Shown: positions 47,524 to 54,839 of the stretch, piece after piece
How the letters are laid out: each line of letters begins with the position of its first letter
Position numbering within the stretch: the stretch's first letter is position 1
Assembly: GCF_001308875.1 (NCBI RefSeq)
Contig: NZ_KQ465113.1
Coordinates: 62,001-126,000, forward strand
Source: Lysinibacillus sp. ZYM-1
Lineage (GTDB): Bacteria > Bacillota > Bacilli > Bacillales_A > Planococcaceae
DNA length: 64,000 bases
Direction of reading: 5' to 3'
Program-made: the position numbers and the translations under genes
The notes under the pieces: model-generated
What the model was told of the DNA's origin: nothing
The model's database searches: none
What the model saw: only the letters and a program-made list of their open reading frames with translations

Positions 47524-48075
47524 TTAATCCTCCTCTTTTTTTAGCATCTGATGTAGTTTTTTCAATGCCTTGCGATGAAGATTGGATATATTTTGAGGTG
47601 TTGTTTGTAATGTTTCAGCAATAGTTTTTATCGAACAGTCTTTGACATAAATCATTTCTAAAATTTGGAGCTGCTTGTCCGTTAAGTTTTGTAAAGATTG
47701 AAAAAGTTGTTCATCTTCAACCGTATCTAATAATCCTTCTTCAATCCTTTCGTCATTTCTAGCAATGCCAGTTCTAGTTAGGCCATCGTCTACAATTAAT
47801 AAGAAACGGTCGTGCAATCTTCTCCTTTTTTTATCAAAATCCAAGCTATAGAAATAAATTAAATTACTGACATATTTAATTTTTTGAACTTTTATATAGT
47901 GGGATTGAAATGTTTCATCCACCATTTTCATATTACAATCGGTTGGATATAAGATTGCTTTTTCAACCAAATAAAGATTTTTAGCATTAGCCAAAAAACT
48001 TTTGATAATCGGATTTTTTATCTGTTCCATATTCCTGCAAAAAAATTCTTCGATCTTGTGGTTACCGTTATTCAT
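47524..48075 (-). CDS. sigO: SigO (YvrI)-like sigma factor with region 4
   Basis: About 183 residues. The C-terminal part (about 125-180) is a sigma region 4 helix-turn-helix: LTDKQLQILEMIYVKD then SIKTIAETLQTTPQNISNLHRKALKKL. The N-terminal part lacks a recognisable region 2, as in Bacillus SigO (YvrI), whose partner RsoA supplies it. The RsoA-like gene follows by two bases. ATG 48075 has AGGAG eight bases upstream and is preferred over GTG 48084. Confidence 0.75.
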   Translation of the reverse strand: MNNGNHKIEEFFCRNMEQIKNPIIKSFLANAKNLYLVEKAILYPTDCNMKMVDETFQSHYIKVQKIKYVSNLIYFYSLDFDKKRRRLHDRFLLIVDDGLTRTGIARNDERIEEGLLDTVEDEQLFQSLQNLTDKQLQILEMIYVKDCSIKTIAETLQTTPQNISNLHRKALKKLHQMLKKEED

Positions 48076-48247
48076 TATCATCACTCCTATCTATCCGTCT
48101 GCTTGCTAAATAAAGTGAATATCATATATCTATTATAAACCAAAACAAGAACAAACGTTCCCTAAATACAAAATTATATTGATTTTATTTAAAATGAAAT
48201 CACTTTAAGGTATGTAAGACACAACTTTGGTGAAGGAGGAAGATGTT

Positions 48248-48403
48248 ATGATAACACCCGAAACTATTCAAATGTGGATGAACCTAATTGGTAATTCTGG
48301 GTTTCCAATTGCCATCACCGTCTATCTCTTAGTTCGATTTGAGAAGAAAATTGACCATTTAGAAGCTAACATCATGCGAGAATTAAATAAAAATAAAGAT
48401 TAA
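48248..48403 (+). CDS. yvrJ: YvrJ-family small membrane protein
   Basis: 51 residues, with one hydrophobic helix: the segment NSGFPIAITVYLLVRFEKKI is the hallmark of the YvrJ family. AAGGAGGAAG precedes the ATG. It is divergent from the sigO-like gene, the same neighbourhood as yvrI-yvrHa-yvrJ of Bacillus subtilis. Function unknown. Confidence 0.8.
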   Translation: MITPETIQMWMNLIGNSGFPIAITVYLLVRFEKKIDHLEANIMRELNKNKD

Positions 48404-48416
48404 AGTAAAAAAATAA

Positions 48417-48447
48417 ACGGCAACATTCTTTTAAAGAATGTTGCCGT
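48417..48447. terminator. Hairpin after the yvrJ-like gene
   Basis: Perfect arms ACGGCAACATTC / GAATGTTGCCGT. The T-run is on the minus side; the plus side has only GAGATTT, so termination in the yvrJ direction is uncertain. Confidence 0.6.
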
Positions 48448-48513
48448 GAGATTTCACTGCCCATCTGCATACAATAAATGTAAAAGTAAATATGTCTTAG
48501 ATGGGAGGGGATT

Positions 48514-48798
48514 ATGATTAATCACAATACAGTGGGATCAACCTATATAGTAATGACGGTATTTCTTATGCTAGGCATTTCCTATAATTTCTTTTATGAT
48601 TTATTCCCCATTCAAATTGAATACTTGGGTAATCTTGTATTTTGGCTGACACTCCCATTATCAGTCATCATTATCGCGCTAAGCATATGGTTACTTAAAA
48701 AGAAAATGGGCATTGTCAGCTCTTTACTTGCACTTGTTATTGCGGGGATTACTTTATTTATTGTATTATTTTCATTGTTTTATTGGAGTTCGCCATAA
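48514..48798 (+). CDS. Small hydrophobic membrane protein of unknown function
   Basis: 94 residues with three predicted helices (about 12-30, 38-60, 68-90) and a short KKK turn. GGGAGG precedes the ATG at 48514. I recognise no family. It stands alone, downstream of the yvrJ-like gene and convergent with the GNAT gene. Confidence 0.6.
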   Translation: MINHNTVGSTYIVMTVFLMLGISYNFFYDLFPIQIEYLGNLVFWLTLPLSVIIIALSIWLLKKKMGIVSSLLALVIAGITLFIVLFSLFYWSSP

Positions 48799-48804
48799 AT
48801 GCCG

Positions 48805-48839
48805 AAAGCCTTTGAAGGATTGCTTACTTCAAAGGCTTT
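48805..48839. terminator. Bidirectional rho-independent terminator
   Basis: Perfect 13-base stem AAAGCCTTTGAAG / CTTCAAAGGCTTT between convergent genes; it overlaps the end of the GNAT coding region. Confidence 0.85.
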
Positions 48840-49333
48840 ACATATAAAACCATATAATCTTCATCAAAGTATTGTTGGTCAATTTTTAACGCCCTTTTCT
48901 CTGTCCCAAACACCTGGAAACCTAATGATGTGTAAAGTCCTTTTGCAGAATCATTCGAAGACACTACTGTTAAATTGATCTGCTCAACATCCGCTAATTT
49001 GCTTCCTTGGTTTATTACTTCTAGCATTAAACGTTTACCTAAGCTCAGCCCTCGCTTTTTTGGCGATACATAAACGGCAAAAATACTCGCTTTATGCTTT
49101 ATTTTGATTTTGCTTTCTTGCACCAATGTGGCAACCCCTAGCAATTCACCTTGATCAAATGCACCGAAGGTATAAGAACCTTGTGCTTCAAGTCTACTTG
49201 CAAACAACTCAAGCACCATATCTTTTTCCTCTTCAAAACTTGAACCAAATGCCTCAGGATTCGTTTGTAATCCCTCTAACCTTAAAGTTCGATATAGCTC
49301 AGCATCTTTTGCTGTTAATAACCTAATTTCCAT
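48824..49333 (-). CDS. GNAT-family N-acetyltransferase
   Basis: 169 residues. Typical GNAT fold: N-terminal LRLEGLQTNPEAFGSSFEEE, the acetyl-CoA loop VSPKKRGLSLGKRLML (the R/QxxGxG/A motif) and C-terminal YTSLGFQVFGTEKRAL. Acceptor unknown. GGAGGAGAAGGG precedes the ATG. Confidence 0.87.
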   Translation of the reverse strand: MEIRLLTAKDAELYRTLRLEGLQTNPEAFGSSFEEEKDMVLELFASRLEAQGSYTFGAFDQGELLGVATLVQESKIKIKHKASIFAVYVSPKKRGLSLGKRLMLEVINQGSKLADVEQINLTVVSSNDSAKGLYTSLGFQVFGTEKRALKIDQQYFDEDYMVLYVKPLK

Positions 49334-49434
49334 CCCTTCTCCTCCTAATACTTTTCCTATTTATCGGCCAAGGTGAATGACATTTGTTGTACTTGATGTT
49401 GTTACAATGTTTTTAGATCGCTAAAGATTCTTTT

Positions 49435-50283
49435 CTAAAGTAGCATGCGTAAAAACTTTTCAAAATGGACACCTGCCTCGCGAGGAACTTGCTCCTTGGA
49501 TGTCGCTTCAATGGCAGCGGCTAAAAACGTTTCTGCTAGCTTCATTGACTCTACTAAATCTTGCCCACGCATCATGCCGCCCATAATAATGGATGCAAAT
49601 AAATCACCCGTGCCCGAGTAGCTCTCACCATTATAGTCACGGATACTATGAAACGAGCGACTCGCATCGATATACATATTCCCGACATAGCGCTTGCCCG
49701 CATCTGCAGGTGGGTTCATACCGGTAATAATCACATTTGCGCCAGTTGCCTGTTGTAATTGAAGGCCAGCTTCCTCAAGTGCCTGCATATAATTTATTTC
49801 ATGTTGATAGCTTTGTAACTTCTCATACGACAAACCTGTTAGTAAACAACATTCCGTCACATTTGGTGTAATAATGTCAGCACACTGCACTAGCTCTCTC
49901 ATCCGATCAAGCAAGTCACCTGTATACATTTTATATACCTCACCATGATCGCCCATCACCGGATCGACCAATAAGGCTGTATCGTTTGTGTGAAACACCT
50001 CTAAAAATCGAAAAATATTATCGATTTGATCTTTACCTGTAACAAATCCTGTATGAATACCATCAAAGGTCGCCCCAAGCTTGCTCCACTCATCCACAAA
50101 ATAGTCCATCTTTGACGTTAAATCCTCACAATAAAAGCTTGAATACCCTGTTTGCGCCGTTAAAATAGCAGTTGGCAATGGTACCGCCTGCACGCCCATT
50201 ACAGCTAATACAGGCATTGCAGCCGTTAAAGAGCACTTCCCAAAGGACGACATATCCTGAATTACAGCCACTTTTTTCATCAT
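49435..50283 (-). CDS. Pyridoxal/pyridoxamine kinase
   Basis: Ribokinase-type kinase of about 282 residues that phosphorylates vitamin B6 vitamers: IQDMSSFGKCSLTAAMPVL, DPVMGDHGE, TPNVTECCLLTG and SGTGDLFAS (catalytic Asp in GTGD). AGGTGG lies upstream. Divergent from an ECF S-component gene, which suggests joint uptake and activation of a B6 vitamer. Confidence 0.88.
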   Translation of the reverse strand: MMKKVAVIQDMSSFGKCSLTAAMPVLAVMGVQAVPLPTAILTAQTGYSSFYCEDLTSKMDYFVDEWSKLGATFDGIHTGFVTGKDQIDNIFRFLEVFHTNDTALLVDPVMGDHGEVYKMYTGDLLDRMRELVQCADIITPNVTECCLLTGLSYEKLQSYQHEINYMQALEEAGLQLQQATGANVIITGMNPPADAGKRYVGNMYIDASRSFHSIRDYNGESYSGTGDLFASIIMGGMMRGQDLVESMKLAETFLAAAIEATSKEQVPREAGVHFEKFLRMLL

Positions 50284-50459
50284 TCATTCCACCTAACTCA
50301 TCCTGCTTGTACTCATCTCATCGTATCACAATTAGGTAGATGCGAAAATATCATCAATCTGACCCCTAACTTTTTTATGAAATTGGCACTTTTACAACAG
50401 TCAGTCCTTTGCTAAAGTAAAAATCATCAAAATATTCATCATAGTGAGGAAGATAAAAG

Positions 50460-51011
50460 ATGCAAAATATACAACGATCATCCTATACAAGACCACGCAC
50501 GAAAACATTTGATTTAGTGATTACAGCCATTTTAGCAGCACTTGTTTTCGTTGCTACAATGTTTATTAATCTAAAGCTACCATTTGGTCAAGGTGGTCTT
50601 ATTCATTTAGGGACATCTATGCTTTTCATCTCTGCCGTTTTATTCGGACCTAAAAAAGGGGCGCTTGCTGGAGCAATCGGGATGGGCTTATTCGATATCG
50701 TAGGGGGCTGGTTAATTTGGGCTCCAACTACAATTATTTCACGCGCATTACAAGGCTATATCGTTGGTAAAATCGCCTGGTCAAAAGGACATAAAGGTGA
50801 CAATATCGGATTGAACATTTTAGGAGCCATCGTATCAATGCCTGTGATGATTGCCATTTACTATGTCGGGCAAGCAATCATGTTTAATAGCTGGATCGCA
50901 CCATTAGCATCCATTCCTGGAGACATTATTCAAAACATTGTTGGCTTAATCATCGCCATTCCAGTTTGTGTTGTGCTGAAAAAAACACCATACTTCAAAA
51001 AGAATTTCTAA
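50460..51011 (+). CDS. ECF transporter S component (substrate-binding), possible vitamin B6 precursor
   Basis: 183 residues, about five or six helices (AILAALVFVATMFINLKLP, GTSMLFISAVLFGPKKGALAG and others), typical of small energy-coupling-factor S units. No ATPase or EcfT gene lies nearby, as expected for a shared ECF module. Substrate is inferred from the divergent pyridoxal kinase gene, 176 bases away. GAGGAAG precedes the ATG. Confidence 0.8.
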   Translation: MQNIQRSSYTRPRTKTFDLVITAILAALVFVATMFINLKLPFGQGGLIHLGTSMLFISAVLFGPKKGALAGAIGMGLFDIVGGWLIWAPTTIISRALQGYIVGKIAWSKGHKGDNIGLNILGAIVSMPVMIAIYYVGQAIMFNSWIAPLASIPGDIIQNIVGLIIAIPVCVVLKKTPYFKKNF

Positions 51012-51020
51012 TGGAAATAC

Positions 51021-51065
51021 GCCATCTTGCTGATTTTTATTGCAGCATGGATGGCATTTTTCTTT
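51021..51065 (+). terminator. Probable terminator after the ECF S gene
   Basis: GCCATCTTGCTG pairs with CAGCATGGATGGC through a bulge and is followed by TTTTT. Confidence 0.6.
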
Positions 51066-51133
51066 ATTTGTAAATAGAAAAACAGGCAATTTTCAAGATA
51101 AGGTGAAATTAGCCTCGTTCATTTTCATACTAT

Positions 51134-51592
51134 ATGGTGGAGGTGGTAAACATACCAAGAGTAAAATACCGCGATGCAGACGTTGCCTTAATGGCAAGGA
51201 TGATGAGAGCTGAAGCTGAAGGTGAAGGTCAGCAAGGAATGTTATACGTAGGCAATGTAATTGTCAATCGAGCTGTTGCATCTTGTTTAGACTTCAACGA
51301 TGTTAGAACCATTGAGCAAGTCATTTACCAGGTACAAGGAGGAAACTATTCGTTTGAAGCCGTTCAAAAAGGCAATATGTTTTACCAACGAGCAAGAGAA
51401 ACGGAAAAAAGATTAGCCAAACAGAACTTAGACTTCTGGCGTCAACACCCAGCCAAATACGCACTTTGGTACTTCAATCCATATGCGCCATGTCCCCCAA
51501 CATGGTACGGCCAACCGTTTACTGGGCAATTCAAAAACCATTGTTTCTATGAACCAGCCCCAGATACTTGTGCAAGTGTTTATATGGGATAG
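51134..51592 (+). CDS. cwlJ: Spore cortex-lytic cell wall hydrolase CwlJ
   Basis: Hydrolyses spore cortex peptidoglycan on germination. 152 residues, very close to remembered Bacillus CwlJ: LMARMMRAEAEGEGQQGML (catalytic Glu region), VGNVIVNRAVASC, FYQRARETEKRLA and KYALWYFNPYAPCP. No signal peptide, as for CwlJ. The exact start among ATG/GTG codons around 51134-51146 is uncertain. No gerQ is adjacent; in Bacillus subtilis, GerQ is needed for CwlJ localisation. Confidence 0.9.
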   Translation: MVEVVNIPRVKYRDADVALMARMMRAEAEGEGQQGMLYVGNVIVNRAVASCLDFNDVRTIEQVIYQVQGGNYSFEAVQKGNMFYQRARETEKRLAKQNLDFWRQHPAKYALWYFNPYAPCPPTWYGQPFTGQFKNHCFYEPAPDTCASVYMG

Positions 51593-51624
51593 CGTGGGAT
51601 TTTATTTTTATTAGCAAATTTTTA

Positions 51625-51657
51625 GAGGGAACTGTCTTAATAGCAGTTCCCTTTTTT
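51625..51657 (+). terminator. Rho-independent terminator after cwlJ
   Basis: Stem GGGAACTG / CAGTTCCC followed by TTTTTT, ten bases before the convergent small gene's stop. Confidence 0.88.
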
Positions 51658-51667
51658 ATGTTCATAT

Positions 51668-51877
51668 CTATTTCAACAACTCTTTTAAACCTTGTAACTC
51701 ATCCGCTGAAAGCGTTATACCCTTACCCATTTTTTCGTGGTTTGGTGCCCACTCGCGAATGTCGTATTTTGGAGCATTACCGTTCCAGCTAATAAGATTG
51801 AGCTCCTTTTTCCAGCCCTTTGCTGATTCTGAAAGGACGCCGATATGTTCGATCATTTCAAATTTAATTTCTGCCAT
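51668..51877 (-). CDS. YdbC/PC4-like small protein
   Basis: 69-residue protein matching the PC4/YdbC fold (single-stranded DNA-binding family): FEMIEHIGVLSESAKGWKKE, SWNGNAPKYDIREWAP and MGKGITLSADEL. GGAGGCAACT precedes ATG 51877. Likely binds single-stranded DNA or RNA; partner unknown. Confidence 0.85.
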   Translation of the reverse strand: MAEIKFEMIEHIGVLSESAKGWKKELNLISWNGNAPKYDIREWAPNHEKMGKGITLSADELQGLKELLK

Positions 51878-52243
51878 AGTTGCCTCCAATATTTTTTAAT
51901 ACATATTATCATTATTTTAACATGAATACTTTTAAAGTTATTTTACGGACGATTGTGTAGCTCAGCACCATATTAGCACTTAATAGAACAATTATACTCT
52001 CCACTTCTAAACAGTGTACTGGTAAAGAACATTCATCATATGTGTCTTTTATATGGCTATCATTGTCGCTCTACTTCTTCTCATTACCTATATTGATTAA
52101 ATCCTCTAACACTCTTCTCACTTTAAATTAATAAGTTAATCATTAAGTAGCAGTAAAATTCCCTTACTCATCTCATTTAAATAATCTAAATACTCTTAAA
52201 ATGTATTATAATGAAATAAATTTTCCCAAAGGTGGTTATATAT
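51878..52243. other. AT-rich gap upstream of mcrB
   Basis: 366 bases between the divergent YdbC-like gene and mcrB. TATAAT at 52207-52212 is a candidate -10 box for mcrBC, but the -35 region is poor. No small gene or repeat was seen. Confidence 0.45.
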
Positions 52244-53608
52244 ATGAAAAAAATTAAATATGCCTGGTTTGTGGGCGCACAGCATGCCGGACAAGATTTG
52301 GTTGATGATTTTATTGAAAATGGTTACTGGATGAATGGCTATGATGATAAATATTTAGATATTGTCAATGAAGTGAAAGTGGGAGACTTGATTGCCATAA
52401 AATCTACATACACAAGAAAAAATAATTTACCATTCAATAACAACGGGAAAGTTGTATCCGTTCTTGGAATAAAAGCAATTGGTACAGTAACCAAAAATTA
52501 TCTCGATGGCAAAACAATAGATGTGGAGTGGCAACAATTTAACCATGTACGAGAATGGTATATTTTTTCACTTTGGAATACCATTCAAAAAATTGAAGCG
52601 GACAAGGACTGGATTTATGAAAGTCTCTTACAGTTCACGTTTGACAATCAATCCCAAGACTTTAACCGTTTTTTAAGTGATCCTAAATATAGTTCCAAGT
52701 TTGACATTAACGCTACTGTTACTAGTCATTCAATCAATGTGACACCCCTTACAGAAGATGAATATACAACTGACGATTTTTTACGTGAAGTATTTCTAAA
52801 TAAACTAGAAGCTAGTAAACTAGTTCGACTATTAGAGCGAAAAAAAAATGTAATTTTACAAGGTGCTCCAGGCGTAGGAAAAACATTTATGGCTAAACGA
52901 TTGGCCTATTTGTTAATAGGCAAGAAAGCTATAGACAATATTGAAATGGTACAATTCCATCAAAGCTACTCCTATGAAGATTTTATACAAGGTTATCGTC
53001 CTTCTGATGAAGGCTTTGAATTAGTAGAGGGTCCTTTTATACGCTTTTGCCAAAAAGCTGCAGCAGATCCACAACATAGATATATTTTTATTATCGATGA
53101 AATCAATCGTGGAAATTTAAGCAAAATTTTTGGTGAGCTCATGATGCTTATTGAAACAGATAAACGAGGAGAATCACTGCAATTAGTTTATGGAGAAACA
53201 CCATTTTCAGTCCCAGATAATGTTTTTATTATAGGTATGATGAATACAGCTGACCGTAGTTTAGCGATGCTTGATTATGCATTACGTCGCCGCTTCGCCT
53301 TTTATCATGTAAAACCTGCATTTCATCTCCAATCGTTTAAACAACATTTACTAAACCAAAAAGTGGATGATCAATTAGTTGACCATATTATTTCTAAATT
53401 CCAAGAGTTAAATAAGAAAGTAAAGGCTGATCCCCAATTAGGTGATGGTTTTTGCATTGGCCATAGTTATTTTTGTCACTACGACAACAGCGAGGAATGG
53501 TTCCAGGAAATTATTGAATATGAAATTGAGCCTTTGTTAAAAGAATATTGGTTTGATCAAATAGACATGGCACAAAAGGCTGTTAAGGAGCTCCTTATAA
53601 ATGACTGA
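52244..53608 (+). CDS. mcrB: McrB-like restriction GTPase with EVE-like N-terminal domain
   Basis: About 454 residues. Residues 1-115 look like an EVE/PUA-type reader domain (YAWFVGAQHAGQDLVDDF and GKVVSVLGIKAIGTV); the AAA+ domain has Walker A GAPGVGKT (207-214), Walker B FIIDEINRGN and the McrB signature MNTADRS. In type IV systems McrB reads modified DNA and drives McrC cleavage. ATG 52244 has AAAGGTGG upstream. It overlaps mcrC by eight bases. Confidence 0.88.
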   Translation: MKKIKYAWFVGAQHAGQDLVDDFIENGYWMNGYDDKYLDIVNEVKVGDLIAIKSTYTRKNNLPFNNNGKVVSVLGIKAIGTVTKNYLDGKTIDVEWQQFNHVREWYIFSLWNTIQKIEADKDWIYESLLQFTFDNQSQDFNRFLSDPKYSSKFDINATVTSHSINVTPLTEDEYTTDDFLREVFLNKLEASKLVRLLERKKNVILQGAPGVGKTFMAKRLAYLLIGKKAIDNIEMVQFHQSYSYEDFIQGYRPSDEGFELVEGPFIRFCQKAAADPQHRYIFIIDEINRGNLSKIFGELMMLIETDKRGESLQLVYGETPFSVPDNVFIIGMMNTADRSLAMLDYALRRRFAFYHVKPAFHLQSFKQHLLNQKVDDQLVDHIISKFQELNKKVKADPQLGDGFCIGHSYFCHYDNSEEWFQEIIEYEIEPLLKEYWFDQIDMAQKAVKELLIND

Positions 53609-54665
53609 ATCAGTAAGTCGAAAAATTCCAATAAAAAACTTATATTATATGTTAGCCTATGTTTGGGATATGCCACTTTCCATGCAACAAAAGAAGCTCG
53701 AATCTGAATCCTTTAATCGAATAGAAAATTTACTAGCATCGCTCTTCGAATTTCATTTATCTCTCCTAATTAAGCGTGGCTTAGTAAAGGAATATATTGA
53801 AATTCGACAACCTGAGCAGTTATTAAAAGGTAAATTATTAATGGCAGATTCTATAAAAGAACGAACTATGCAGCATAAAAAATTTATGTGTCAGTATGAT
53901 GAGTTAACAGATGATATTGTTATAAATCAGCTTGTTAAAACAACACTATACGAATTTATGAAAATACCAACACTTTCACCTGAAATTTTAAATCGTTTAA
54001 TACGCTTACGCCCTTATTTACAGCATATTCAACTACTTAATTGGCAAAAAAACAGTTTTGACCAAATTAAACTTAAACGACATAACCTGCATTACTCTAT
54101 TTTAATTCATATTGCCCAGCTCCTATATGAAAGGAAGATTACACAAGAACACGATGGGAGTATAACTTTTCAAACATTTTTAAATGATATGCAGTTACAT
54201 GCCTTATTTGAAAAATTTTTATTGAGATTTTATCAAAAGCATTTACCTACTTATAAAGTCCATCGTCCTATTATTGATTGGCAATTAAGTGGGAGCGAAA
54301 GTAAAAATGCATTACCATATCTACCTAAAATGCATACAGACATAGTAATTGAAGATAATAAAAATCAAGTAATAATGGATGCCAAATTTTATCAAGAAAC
54401 TTTAACCAAAACTCAATTCGGTGAAGAGCGTCTACATAGTGTTAACTTATATCAGCTCTTCGCTTATGTAATGAATAGTAGATTTACTGGTAAGAAATCA
54501 GGTATTTTAATTTATCCAATGGTTGAGAAACATATCAATGTATCCTATCAAATTATGAACCATACCATTTCTGCCTATACTGTTAATCTAAATGAAGAAT
54601 GGTCAAAAATTGAGCAACGATTATTAGAAATTATCACACCATATTTGCAAGATGGGGTGAGCTGA
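53601..54665 (+). CDS. mcrC: McrC-like nuclease subunit
   Basis: 354 residues. PD-(D/E)XK nuclease pattern: Asp of DIVIEDNKNQ (about 247) and the DAK of VIMDAKFY (about 260-262). N-terminal IPIKNLYYMLAYVWD is typical of McrC (McrBC 5-methylcytosine restriction). It starts before the end of mcrB, so the pair is translationally coupled. Acts with McrB to cut modified invading DNA. Confidence 0.88.
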   Translation: MTESVSRKIPIKNLYYMLAYVWDMPLSMQQKKLESESFNRIENLLASLFEFHLSLLIKRGLVKEYIEIRQPEQLLKGKLLMADSIKERTMQHKKFMCQYDELTDDIVINQLVKTTLYEFMKIPTLSPEILNRLIRLRPYLQHIQLLNWQKNSFDQIKLKRHNLHYSILIHIAQLLYERKITQEHDGSITFQTFLNDMQLHALFEKFLLRFYQKHLPTYKVHRPIIDWQLSGSESKNALPYLPKMHTDIVIEDNKNQVIMDAKFYQETLTKTQFGEERLHSVNLYQLFAYVMNSRFTGKKSGILIYPMVEKHINVSYQIMNHTISAYTVNLNEEWSKIEQRLLEIITPYLQDGVS

Positions 54666-54786
54666 TCTCTATTGAAGATTCATACGACTTCACTTCAATA
54701 CTAAATTTGATTACCAAATACCGATAACCCAAAAGATTGACATTATTTTTTAGTCCTACGCAAATCATTAAAATCACCCTATAATA

Positions 54787-54833
54787 AAGGCTGAAGACAG
54801 TAGCTATAAAACTACCTCTCTTCAGCCCTTTTT
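54787..54833. terminator. Terminator between mcrC and the convergent nucleotidase gene
   Basis: GGCTGAAGA / TCTTCAGCC with an inner GTAG / CTAC, followed by TTTTT on the plus strand; the minus side has CCTTTATTAT. Confidence 0.85.
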
Positions 54834-54839
54834 CATTAT

